NCBI GenBank assembly: GCA_017651315.1
Contig: JAGCDE010000057.1
Location: forward strand, 1-60,688
DNA: 60,688 nucleotides
Source: Bacteroidaceae bacterium
GTDB taxonomy: Bacteria; Bacteroidota; Bacteroidia; Bacteroidales; Bacteroidaceae
Direction: 5' to 3'
Shown one piece after another: positions 36,353 to 44,471 of this stretch. Below the pieces are notes generated by a model. It did not search any database. It worked only from the letters and a program-made list of their open reading frames with translations, and was not told where the DNA came from. Made by a program: the position numbers and the translations under genes. How positions within the stretch are numbered: position 1 is the stretch's first letter; each line of letters starts with the position of its first letter.

Positions 36353-37352
36353 TCTTACGACCGGTTTTCATAATCAAAACACCTATCACAGTCCACACCA
36401 CCTGACGCAGGCGGGCCACCAATGCGGTGTAAAGTCCGTATGCACCGGGCACCTGAACTCCGCCTGCCGCAAGCGCCATACCGCCTTCATATCCGCCCAT
36501 CTGCATGGGTGAAAAGAATAACAGATTACTGAACAGCGATGAGAATGCCATAACCAGGATACTGTCCCAGAATGTGAATCCGGGCATAAGCATTCCTATC
36601 AGGAGCCAGTACTCAAGGCAAGAAACCACCCGGGCGACGTACTCCAACAGCAACGACCACCAGAACGGAGCGCGACGCTGCGAATGCAGGAACGCTATCT
36701 GGCTGTCAACCTCCTCCATATCGGCACGATGCCTGTCAAGGAAACCGGCTGACCACTTCCTGAGCAGCGGAATCCGGCTGAGCAGGCTGAAAACCTTTAC
36801 CACGAATCCCATGCGGTAACCAAGCGTGAACAGCCACAACACAAACACAAAGACTACGGTCATCACGCCCAGCATAACGCTCATCCATAGGTCCAATCCG
36901 TAACCATCGGCCACAAAATGCAAAACCACGTACAGGGCCACGGCCGACAGCCAGAAACAGAAATGGGAGCAGATATGCATCATGGAGTAAAGTATCACTG
37001 CCGATGTTGCCTTCCGTCCGCCCACATACCTCTGTAGCTCCAATATACGGTAAGGCTCACCCCCCATTAAGCCAAGCGGGGTGACATAGTTCAGCGCATA
37101 GCCCGAGACGGTCAGTTGGAACACCTTGCAAAACGGCACTCCCCTACCCGTCCCGTCATTGATTATCAGCCCGAACGAACAGGCGTTCATAAGATAGATG
37201 CCCCCCCAGAGCAGCACAATGACTGGGAACCATATTCCTGCCTGTGACAATACCTCCCTGACCCTGACCCAATCAGCATCAAAGGTGAGCAGCATCAATA
37301 TAACTGCCGCCACCCCGGACAGGAAGAATAGGGTCTGCCATCGCTTTTTCAT
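36345..37352 (-). CDS. Lysylphosphatidylglycerol synthase TM-region/UPF0104-like membrane protein
   Basis: A 335-residue polytopic protein with about eight hydrophobic segments. Family blocks: the early AWGG-like VLLWGGIYLMNA, then VTPLGLMGGEPYRILEL (matching the PxxxGGEp signature of this family) and a late SPMQMGGYEGGMALAAGG. The family includes the flippase half of MprF and is often found beside lipid or glycolipid synthesis genes. It overlaps the CDP-alcohol transferase gene by four bases and the HAD gene by eight. Inferred role: moving the lipid made by this operon across the inner membrane. Confidence 0.88.
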   Translation of the reverse strand: MKKRWQTLFFLSGVAAVILMLLTFDADWVRVREVLSQAGIWFPVIVLLWGGIYLMNACSFGLIINDGTGRGVPFCKVFQLTVSGYALNYVTPLGLMGGEPYRILELQRYVGGRKATSAVILYSMMHICSHFCFWLSAVALYVVLHFVADGYGLDLWMSVMLGVMTVVFVFVLWLFTLGYRMGFVVKVFSLLSRIPLLRKWSAGFLDRHRADMEEVDSQIAFLHSQRRAPFWWSLLLEYVARVVSCLEYWLLIGMLMPGFTFWDSILVMAFSSLFSNLLFFSPMQMGGYEGGMALAAGGVQVPGAYGLYTALVARLRQVVWTVIGVLIMKTGRKND

Positions 37353-38272
37353 ATCAGGCCCATCATTTCACGGCACACTTTTTCATGCGCCGCCCTCATG
37401 TAAAAGAAAATCACGTTCATTACAGTTAGCTCGAAAATGAAGTAAATCCAAGGCATTCCGGCCAATAGGGTTATGTAAAGCACTATGGCGCGGGTATTGA
37501 ACGTGGAAATGTTTGTCCATTTGAGAAGTCCGTACGTGCGGCGGCAGAACTCCCGGCCAAGTTCTGGCGGGATCTCATCTCCATACTTGCCGCGAAGAGC
37601 GGAACGGAACTCCTGAAAACAGGGAGTCATCCGCTCCTGTGTGCGGGTATAACCCTGATAGAAGAAGAGCCATATCTTCCAGAACCAGCGCTCACGCCAC
37701 GGTGTGCCGCGTTGCTGCCCTGCAAGTTCCGTGCTGTCATTGAGTTCCGAGCTGTCACCGTGGAACAGCAGATAGATATTGCGGTAGTAATCGGCCAGGC
37801 CTGCCTGACGTGAGTGGAACAGTATGCTTGACACAAACTCGAGCACCCATATCCATATACCCCACGCCCTGCCACCGCCAAAAGGCATCGGCTCGGGCGT
37901 AAGCCTGACAGCCAGGAAAACGTATATGGATGCAAACCACAGATCACCGGCAAAACCGTCTAACAAACGGCCCCACAATGTTTTCTTGCCGGTCATGCGG
38001 GCGAGCTGTCCGTCAGCACTGTCCAGGAAATTGGCCAGCATGAGCATCATTATGCCCAGAATGGTCCAGCCCATTGTGGCATGCCACCAGCAGAATCCGG
38101 CAAACACACCGAGGAAGATTGAAATGACGGTCACCACATTGGGATGTACCCCCATTGCGCCGAACATACGCGCAAACAGCAGTCCGACAGGCCTTGTGAA
38201 CCATATATCCAGCCACTCTTCAGTATCCTTTGACTTGAATGTGGCTTCAACCGCCCTTTTTCTTTCAGTCAT
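37349..38272 (-). CDS. CDP-alcohol phosphotransferase family membrane protein
   Basis: A 307-residue integral membrane enzyme that would join a CDP-activated alcohol to a second alcohol. The start at 38272 forms an ATGA overlap with the previous stop; longer frames to 38326 are less likely. The signature is at residues 84-110: DSADGQLAR, eight residues, then GRLLDGFAGD. Six of the eight motif positions are standard, but the last catalytic Asp, expected three residues after D105, is Gly109 with Asp displaced by one to position 110. About six hydrophobic segments surround it, with a soluble insertion (about residues 170-245). Substrates are unknown; the neighbouring nucleotidyltransferase probably makes its CDP-donor. 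Confidence 0.88.
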   Translation of the reverse strand: MTERKRAVEATFKSKDTEEWLDIWFTRPVGLLFARMFGAMGVHPNVVTVISIFLGVFAGFCWWHATMGWTILGIMMLMLANFLDSADGQLARMTGKKTLWGRLLDGFAGDLWFASIYVFLAVRLTPEPMPFGGGRAWGIWIWVLEFVSSILFHSRQAGLADYYRNIYLLFHGDSSELNDSTELAGQQRGTPWRERWFWKIWLFFYQGYTRTQERMTPCFQEFRSALRGKYGDEIPPELGREFCRRTYGLLKWTNISTFNTRAIVLYITLLAGMPWIYFIFELTVMNVIFFYMRAAHEKVCREMMGLI

Positions 38273-39093
38273 CCCGTTCTGCCGATTATAAGTTCCGATA
38301 TCTTCCGTGCCGCTTCTACCGTACATGTACGGAAGCTTGGCCAGTCATTGAAATCTATCAGGGTTATTTCACCGTCCGGACCCACGACAGCGTCACCGCC
38401 GAACACATCAAGATCCAGCATACGTGACGCCCGTTCCACCATCGCTGCGAGAGTTTCCATACTGACACCGGAAGAATCGGGGCGTTCATTATACCGTTCC
38501 TGACCGAACCTGCTATCCTTCAATGAGACAGCGTAGCAGTCCGTGATTCCGGCACCTCTTATCCCATAAAACTTGGCCACCCATCCGCACACGTGATCCT
38601 GGAGTACACATGTATCTATACCACGCCCAGCGAAAGCCCGCATCGCGGCATTACACTCGGCTACATTCCGCAAAAAAAGCACGTCACCGGGCTCCATGGA
38701 ATGGCTGTCACCCCGCTTGATCCAGCAGGGATAACGGTCCCACACATCCGCCCCTCCGCAGGTACTGCAAACCAGGCTTTCCGGAATAAGTCCCGAATCC
38801 TTCAGGATCTCCGTCTGTATGGCACGGCCGCAGTTCTTTACCGCTCTTGCGGAATTGGTCACAGGAACAGTCGCGTTTTCCAGAACCGCAAGCACCTCTC
38901 GGCTTCGTGCCATCTGGAATATACCGTCTATACCGTCAGGAATACCTTGCCGTACCAGTTCCTGCCCGGTCATGCAGAGCACCTCGTTCCCCTGACGCTC
39001 CAATTCGGCAACTACTGCATGGAACACGGCAGCATCGCCCTCCACACGGTTCGGCGAGAATATCTCCTCCCTGCTTACTCCAAGATACCTCAT
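38269..39093 (-). CDS. ATP-grasp-like protein of unknown substrate
   Basis: A 274-residue soluble protein. The C-terminal third reads like the ATP/Mg site of ATP-grasp ligases: LDVFGGDAVVGPDGEITLID followed by FNDWPSF, with acidic metal ligands; PCWIKRGDSHSMEPGDVLFL in the middle resembles the ATP-binding Lys strand. N-terminal segments (GNEVLCMTG, DGIFQMARS) look Rossmann-like. ATP-grasp enzymes join a carboxylate to an amine or thiol through an acyl-phosphate, or phosphorylate small molecules such as inositol phosphates. It overlaps both neighbours by four bases, so it belongs to the lipid/phosphodiester operon and may modify its head group. Assignment is by motif only. Confidence 0.75.
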   Translation of the reverse strand: MRYLGVSREEIFSPNRVEGDAAVFHAVVAELERQGNEVLCMTGQELVRQGIPDGIDGIFQMARSREVLAVLENATVPVTNSARAVKNCGRAIQTEILKDSGLIPESLVCSTCGGADVWDRYPCWIKRGDSHSMEPGDVLFLRNVAECNAAMRAFAGRGIDTCVLQDHVCGWVAKFYGIRGAGITDCYAVSLKDSRFGQERYNERPDSSGVSMETLAAMVERASRMLDLDVFGGDAVVGPDGEITLIDFNDWPSFRTCTVEAARKISELIIGRTG

Positions 39094-39785
39094 CCCTCCA
39101 ATGCTATCTGTCCGGCTTTCTGCACATCACTCAGATGGTCCACGTCAATCACCCGACCCAAGTCGAAAGCCTTGAGTCTCATTCCCTCCTCAATCAGACT
39201 GCGCTGGAAAAGGCGCATTCTCCTGCCACCAGACTCCACACATTCTGACAGGACATCGAGAGCTGCCGGTTTCAGGCAATAGACTCCGGCTGACACGAAC
39301 CGGCATCCTTCCGCCAAATCGTGGAATCCTTTTATAACCATTGACTCATCCACGCCTACATAGAGAGGTTTCTCGTCATCGACAAATGATGTCACTCCCA
39401 TAATCCCGTCAAACCCTGTCTGTTTGAACTCACTTACCATTTCGGAGAACCGTTTTTCCTGAAAGACGGTATCAACCGTCATTGCACAGAACCGGTCACA
39501 TGCAAGGAATGGAGCAAGTGCAAGGAGACTGTGCATGGGAGACGGAGTGTCCCTTACCACGAAGTCAATGGGCATCCTCAGGGACATGCTCTCAAGCAGG
39601 GCACGGGTGTCGGGTGACTGTTCATTGATTATGACGGCTATACGGTCAGCGTCCTGACGCATGAGAATTCCGGCAAGACGCTCTATCATGGGAACTCCGC
39701 CAATCGGGACCAAAGGCTTCGGCACATCCAGACCCTCCTCCGCAAGACGGCTTCCTTCACCGGCTGCAATTATGGCATAACGCAT
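39090..39785 (-). CDS. Nucleotidyltransferase (sugar/inositol-phosphate NTP transferase type)
   Basis: A 231-residue GT-A-fold enzyme. The N-terminus carries the NTP-binding signature IIAAGEGSRLAEEG then PKPLVPIGGVPMIERL; VDTVF (about residue 107) is the metal-binding Asp region, and RVIDVDHLSDVQ near the end is the second metal site. Such enzymes couple a sugar-1-phosphate or inositol-1-phosphate with NTP. With a CDP-alcohol phosphotransferase two genes downstream, CTP is the likely nucleotide: a separated version of the IPCT/DIPPS pair is one reading. It starts 24 bases after pdxA and overlaps the ATP-grasp gene by four. Confidence 0.88.
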   Translation of the reverse strand: MRYAIIAAGEGSRLAEEGLDVPKPLVPIGGVPMIERLAGILMRQDADRIAVIINEQSPDTRALLESMSLRMPIDFVVRDTPSPMHSLLALAPFLACDRFCAMTVDTVFQEKRFSEMVSEFKQTGFDGIMGVTSFVDDEKPLYVGVDESMVIKGFHDLAEGCRFVSAGVYCLKPAALDVLSECVESGGRRMRLFQRSLIEEGMRLKAFDLGRVIDVDHLSDVQKAGQIALEG

Positions 39786-39809
39786 GGTCCGACCGGCTTG
39801 GATGAGTGG

Positions 39810-40901
39810 TTATTCCCTGTCGCCGTCAAGCTGCTTGAGCTTGTCGCTGTCATCCCTGCGGTCAAAGAAGAGCTTGCGCAACGGATTGGCACTGATTTCA
39901 GCTTCATTACGGCGGGAGCGGTATATGTCAATGGCAGTAAAAATAGCCTGACGGAGGGATTGCTCGCTGGCCACGCCCTTTCCGGCAATGTCATACGCAG
40001 TTCCGTGATCCGGTGATGTGCGCACCACGGGAAGGCCGGCAGTGAAATTGACTCCACACTCCATATCAAGGGTTTTGAGAGGTATCAGGCCCTGGTCATG
40101 ATACATGGCCAGAACGGCATCAAACATCCGGTAGTCCCCGCCGCCGAAGAATCCGTCAGCAGGAAATGGTCCGAAACACTGGATACCGTCTGCGGAACAC
40201 TCCTTTATGGCTGGCTTGATCATAGTCTCCTCCTCATTACCGATAAGTCCGTCATCACTGGCATGAGGATTCAAAGCCAGTACTGCGATACGGGGAATCT
40301 CTATCCCGAAATCGACCTTGAGGGAGTTATGCAGAATTGTTATCTTCTCCTTTACCAGATCTTTGCTGAGGAGTGAAGCCACCTTCGATATAGGCTCATG
40401 TACTGTCACCAGAGCCACCCTCATGGCACTGTTCATAAGTATCATAAGAGCTCTCCTCCCTTCGCCCAGTTCCGATTCAAGGTACTCAGTATGACCCATG
40501 AAACTGAACTTGTCCGAATGGATGCTCCTCTTATTTATGGGAGCGGTCACGAGCACATCTATCATTCCTTCCCTATACTCCTTCACAGCACGCTCAAGAG
40601 CATTGAAAGCTGCATTTCCACTCTCTGCAGTCGGTATGCCAAGATCCACCTTTACGTCCTCGGAGCAGCAGTTCACCAGGTTCAGACGGTCAGGTACAGC
40701 TTCCGAAGCGTTGTTGACCACATTGAAATTGGTCTGGGAATCAACCGCCTTCCTGTGATAAGTCGCTATCTTCGGGGAACCGTACAGCACAGGGGTACAG
40801 AACTCGAACATTGAGGAATCCTCAAATGTCTTCAGGATAATCTCGTAACCTATCCCGTTTACATCACCGTGGGTGATGCCCACCTTTATTCTATTATTCA
40901 T
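39810..40901 (-). CDS. pdxA: 4-hydroxythreonine-4-phosphate dehydrogenase
   Basis: Oxidises 4-phosphohydroxy-L-threonine in pyridoxal phosphate synthesis (DXP-dependent route). 363 residues with all metal-binding histidines: FSFMGHTEYLE, LALNPHASDDG and AMYHDQGLIPLK. It starts KVGITHGDVNGIGYEII (usually GDPxGIG), and the active-site block TAPINKRSIH and VNFTAGLPVVRTSPDHGTAYD are present. The C-terminal 35 residues form a charged extension. It overlaps the DUF4837 gene by eight bases; pdxA-DUF4837-rlmN is an order I recall from other Bacteroidales. Confidence 0.96.
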   Translation of the reverse strand: MNNRIKVGITHGDVNGIGYEIILKTFEDSSMFEFCTPVLYGSPKIATYHRKAVDSQTNFNVVNNASEAVPDRLNLVNCCSEDVKVDLGIPTAESGNAAFNALERAVKEYREGMIDVLVTAPINKRSIHSDKFSFMGHTEYLESELGEGRRALMILMNSAMRVALVTVHEPISKVASLLSKDLVKEKITILHNSLKVDFGIEIPRIAVLALNPHASDDGLIGNEEETMIKPAIKECSADGIQCFGPFPADGFFGGGDYRMFDAVLAMYHDQGLIPLKTLDMECGVNFTAGLPVVRTSPDHGTAYDIAGKGVASEQSLRQAIFTAIDIYRSRRNEAEISANPLRKLFFDRRDDSDKLKQLDGDRE

Positions 40902-41958
40902 CGTCCGGATTGATTGTTATCTCTTCTAACTTGAAATTGTTGGTATCCTCGTCAATCTCATCAGGAAGCCTGAGAGTGTAAAGAGCGGCTTCCATACGGC
41001 GCATAAGGCCCTTCTTGGAATCACCCGGGGCATATACGAACCCTTCCACCACGATTACTCTCTGGTTCTTTTCATCCACCCTGGAGATACTGACGAAAGG
41101 ACCTCCCATATCGTAATTCTTCATATCCCACAAGCCTCTTGCTATCTGGGCATACTTTCCCTTTACCTCGGCATCCCGTACCTTGACGAACTCGCGGGTG
41201 GTAGTCATGTACTGCCCTTCACGGGGCCCGGGAATGTTTCTCTGCATGACGGAGTCCCGCTTGTCGAAGAAATACCCGGCCGTAAAGGTGTTGGCATCGG
41301 TATAAGGATATGAGTATATCACGAAATTCATGTCCCTTTCACCCCTGTCGGTACTTGCCCAGAGGAAGTTCTTTGCAGTCTTCATCCGTCTCAGGTCCTC
41401 CGGCACATAAACGTCACAGCCGAATATGTCCTGGACCTTCTCTTCGATGACGGGGTGATGACTACGTTTGAGATGCTCCACCTCACGGTTTATCTCCACC
41501 TTGTCGAAAAAAGTGAGGATTGAACCGCCGCTTTTTTCAAGAAACTTCTTGAACCCGGCTATATCCGGGGCCTGGATGGTCATGACTATCTGAGGCGATG
41601 CATACACGTCCCTTGAGAACTTGTATTTGGCCTGTGTGAACATCCGGTCTATCTTCACGATGATAATGTTCCTGCAATAGCGGTGGGAACGCGTGAAATC
41701 CCTGCTTGTAGTCTTGGAAACCTTGAAGAACTCCTCTGACTGTGGCAATCCGGGAATATCGTCGGTAAGGACCTCGTGAAGAGCGTCATACACCCCGTTC
41801 TGAAAATCCTCAGGATCAGCCACCACAAGCATCTCATAGGGTGCCCCTGTGGCTGTGGGGGTCATGATGGATTTCTTGTTGCTGCTTCCGCCAGTACAGG
41901 AGACTAATGCGAGAAGCATGACCGGCAATAGCGCCGCAGAGAATCTGACGTTTTTCAT
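40894..41958 (-). CDS. DUF4837 family lipoprotein
   Basis: A 354-residue exported lipoprotein. The signal peptide MKNVRFSAALLPVMLLALVSC ends in a lipobox. The mature part begins with a Ser/Thr-rich linker and the family opening GAPYEMLVVADPEDFQNG; later blocks include RNIIIVKIDR, FLWASTDRGERDMNFVIYSYPY and GGPFVSISRVDEKNQRVIVVEG. Members are restricted to Bacteroidetes and lack a known function. The gene follows rlmN after 25 bases and overlaps pdxA, so it belongs to a housekeeping operon without an obvious functional link to either. Confidence 0.9.
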   Translation of the reverse strand: MKNVRFSAALLPVMLLALVSCTGGSSNKKSIMTPTATGAPYEMLVVADPEDFQNGVYDALHEVLTDDIPGLPQSEEFFKVSKTTSRDFTRSHRYCRNIIIVKIDRMFTQAKYKFSRDVYASPQIVMTIQAPDIAGFKKFLEKSGGSILTFFDKVEINREVEHLKRSHHPVIEEKVQDIFGCDVYVPEDLRRMKTAKNFLWASTDRGERDMNFVIYSYPYTDANTFTAGYFFDKRDSVMQRNIPGPREGQYMTTTREFVKVRDAEVKGKYAQIARGLWDMKNYDMGGPFVSISRVDEKNQRVIVVEGFVYAPGDSKKGLMRRMEAALYTLRLPDEIDEDTNNFKLEEITINPDDE

Positions 41959-41983
41959 ATTTTCTGGTTTTTATCGTTTTATT

Positions 41984-43075
41984 CTATTCTACCTTTCCCG
42001 CCAAGACAGGGTTAACGGGTTCCCTCTGTCCTTCCCGCTTGACGGAAACGCCGCTTTTTTCCTGTTCCGAAGTACTGAGCATTCCGCAGGCGGCCCAGAT
42101 ATCCTCACCTCGCGATGCCCTTATGGTGGCGAACACGCCATGTGCCGTAAGCCAGTCACGGAACTCCGCCATACGTCCTTCCGGTACGGGACGCAGGGGA
42201 CTGTCCGGAATGGCATGGAAACGGATCAGGTTTACCCTGCAGCTCAGCCCGTGCAGGGCTTTCACGAGCTGGCGGGCATCATCAGGAGAGTCATTAACGC
42301 CATCGAACATGGTGTACTCAAATGAAAGACGGCGCTGGTGGCTGAAATCATACCGGCGCAACACCTCCAACATCTCAGTCATGGAAAACGCCTTCTCAGC
42401 CGGGATAAGCTCCCTGCGTTTCTCCGGCGTAGGGGCGTGCAGGCTGACCGCTATATGGCACTCGCAACCCTCAATGAGCTGTTTGAGCTCCCGTCGCAGA
42501 CCTACTGTCGAGATTGTGATACGCTTTGGACTCCATCCGAACCCCCAGGGGGCCGTAAGAATCTCCTGCACGGCAAGCACGTTCTCAAGATTATCGAGCG
42601 GTTCACCCATGCCCATGAATACCACATTCGTCAAGGTCTCCTTTCCCGGAAGTGAAAGTATCTGGTTGAGTATCTCGCCTGCGGTGAGGCTGGCGGTATA
42701 TTGCTGACGGCCCGTCATGCAGAAGATACAGCCCATCTTACACCCCACCTGACTTGAAACACAGAGGGTGGCGCGGTCTCCATCCGGAATATAGACAGTC
42801 TCCACGGAGTGGCCGTTCCGTACCGGGAACAGGAACTTGACCGTTCCGTCATCCGATGCAGCATTGAGTGACGGTTCAGACAGGCCCACCTCATAGTTTT
42901 CAGCAAGCATAGCCCTGTGCTTGAGCGAGATATTGGTCATGGAGTCTATCGAGCTGACCTGCTTCACATAAAGCCAGTCGGCCAGCTGTCTGGCAGTGAA
43001 CAATGGCATACCGTTCTCCACGGCCACCTGCTGCAGCTGCGCCAGCGTCATTCCTACAAGATTCTTCCTGCCCAT
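41984..43075 (-). CDS. rlmN: Dual-specificity rRNA/tRNA adenine-C2 methyltransferase
   Basis: Radical-SAM enzyme that methylates C2 of A2503 in 23S rRNA and A37 of some tRNAs. 363 residues. The 4Fe-4S motif is SQVGCKMGCIFCMTGRQ; other blocks are VFMGMGEPLDN, TISTVGLRREL, SLHAPTPEKRRELIP and the C-terminal RASRGEDIWAACGML, whose Cys receives the methyl group. The C-terminal 25 residues are variable and charged. It heads the eight-gene minus-strand run; a -7 element (43099-43106) leaves a leader of about 20 bases. Confidence 0.96.
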   Translation of the reverse strand: MGRKNLVGMTLAQLQQVAVENGMPLFTARQLADWLYVKQVSSIDSMTNISLKHRAMLAENYEVGLSEPSLNAASDDGTVKFLFPVRNGHSVETVYIPDGDRATLCVSSQVGCKMGCIFCMTGRQQYTASLTAGEILNQILSLPGKETLTNVVFMGMGEPLDNLENVLAVQEILTAPWGFGWSPKRITISTVGLRRELKQLIEGCECHIAVSLHAPTPEKRRELIPAEKAFSMTEMLEVLRRYDFSHQRRLSFEYTMFDGVNDSPDDARQLVKALHGLSCRVNLIRFHAIPDSPLRPVPEGRMAEFRDWLTAHGVFATIRASRGEDIWAACGMLSTSEQEKSGVSVKREGQREPVNPVLAGKVE

Positions 43076-43098
43076 CGCTCAATCAAAACTATATGATG

Positions 43099-43106
43099 CA
43101 AAGATA
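43099..43106 (-). promoter_or_regulatory. -7 promoter element for the rlmN operon
   Basis: The minus strand reads TATCTTTG, an exact TAnnTTTG, 23 bases upstream of the rlmN ATG. It is the only obvious promoter for the genes down to the HAD hydrolase. Confidence 0.55.
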
Positions 43107-43120
43107 TGAATTTATTTTAT

Positions 43121-43128
43121 TATTTTTG
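43121..43128 (+). promoter_or_regulatory. -7 promoter element abutting the glycosyltransferase start
   Basis: TATTTTTG, an exact TAnnTTTG, ends five bases before ATG 43134. If used, transcription would begin essentially at the start codon. It is divergent from the rlmN element 14 bases away. Confidence 0.5.
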
Positions 43129-43133
43129 CTGAT

Positions 43134-44471
43134 ATGATACAGACCATCGATTTACCCCAGTACGGAAGTTCGACACAGCATGTCAGAGACACGCTGAAAG
43201 CATACCGTAACCAATATCTCCTGCTCAATCTATGCGGTAGGGAAGTGACCGTTACCGAAGAGGCCGTGGAGCGCATGAAACAGTGCGCCGGCTCCGCACA
43301 TGCAGGACTAGTATATTCAGACTATCTCAAGACTATGGGATCCGACTCCATAGTTCCCGCACCGCTGACTGACCTTCAGGAAGGCAGCCTCAGGGATGAC
43401 TTTGATTTCGGTGCATTGGTGCTGCTCACGCCCACCGGAATTGAAGCATATCTGTCCTTTGAGGGAGAGGAATTCAAAACCGCAGGGTTCTATCAGATGC
43501 GCCTGGCAATACAGCGTTCCCTTCCCATTGTGCGCATACCTCAGCCGCTCTACATCATTGCAGAGACTGATTTCCGCACCTCGGGACAGAAACAGTTCGA
43601 CTATGTGAACCCGCGCAACCGCGATGTCCAGATTGAGATGGAGGCAGCATGTACCGAACATCTGAAACTGGTTGGCGGCTACCTCAAACCCGGATCGGGG
43701 CAGGCTGTGGATGTCGATGAAGGCTGTTTTCCTGTCCTTGCATCGGTCATCATACCTGTCCGCAACCGCGCCCGCACTATTGCCGATGCCGTGAAGTCCG
43801 CACTCAGCCAGCAGTTGGACGGAACATACAACGTGATTGTTGCAGATAACCATTCCACTGACGGGACCACGCAGATCCTGAGCAGTCTGGCATCCCAAGA
43901 CTCCCGTCTTGTCCACATCATACCGGAGCGGACCGATCTGGGGATTGGAGGATGCTGGAACCTTGCCGTGAACGACAGCCGCTGCGGAAGGTTTGCTGTC
44001 CAGCTTGACAGCGACGACCTTTACAGCGGACCAGATACGCTTCAAAAGATAGTTGACAAATTCCACGAAGGTGGTTACTCTATGGTGATAGGCAGCTACC
44101 GCATGTGCAACTTCGACCTTGAGACTTTGCCACCGGGCATAATCGACCATCGCGAATGGACCGATGAGAACGGTCCCAACAACGCACTGAGAATAAACGG
44201 CCTTGGAGCACCTCGTGCATTCTACACTCCGGTAGTACGTTCAATAGGATTCCCCAACGTAAGCTACGGAGAGGATTATGCAGTAGCCATCCGCATCGCC
44301 GGTGAATACCGCATAGGCCGGATCTTTGACGAGCTTTACCTGTGCCGTCGCTGGGAGGGCAACAGCGACGCAGCACTGAGCCCCGAGAAAGTCAATTTAA
44401 ATAATATTTACAAAGATTCGCTCCGCACAGCCGAGTTGCAGAGACGGATCGACAGTAATCTCAACCGCTGA
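43134..44471 (+). CDS. Family 2 glycosyltransferase with an extra N-terminal domain
   Basis: A 445-residue transferase. The GT2 catalytic domain begins near residue 200: [36 protein letters not shown] and [11 protein letters not shown] (metal-binding DxD), then [12 protein letters not shown] and a late [10 protein letters not shown]. The first 190 residues resemble a second, degraded GT-A-like domain ([30 protein letters not shown]) without a clear DxD. No membrane segment or signal is seen, so it is cytoplasmic. The stop TGA overlaps the ATG of the HIT-SpoIID gene by one base, implying shared function. Donor and acceptor unknown. Confidence 0.88.
   Translation: MIQTIDLPQYGSSTQHVRDTLKAYRNQYLLLNLCGREVTVTEEAVERMKQCAGSAHAGLVYSDYLKTMGSDSIVPAPLTDLQEGSLRDDFDFGALVLLTPTGIEAYLSFEGEEFKTAGFYQMRLAIQRSLPIVRIPQPLYIIAETDFRTSGQKQFDYVNPRNRDVQIEMEAACTEHLKLVGGYLKPGSGQAVDVDEGCFPVLASVIIPVRNRARTIADAVKSALSQQLDGTYNVIVADNHSTDGTTQILSSLASQDSRLVHIIPERTDLGIGGCWNLAVNDSRCGRFAVQLDSDDLYSGPDTLQKIVDKFHEGGYSMVIGSYRMCNFDLETLPPGIIDHREWTDENGPNNALRINGLGAPRAFYTPVVRSIGFPNVSYGEDYAVAIRIAGEYRIGRIFDELYLCRRWEGNSDAALSPEKVNLNNIYKDSLRTAELQRRIDSNLNR

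Noticed and set aside
43317-44150. Minus-strand open frame of 277 codons
   Set aside because: Antisense to the GT2 gene; the GT2 catalytic motifs on the plus strand explain the region.
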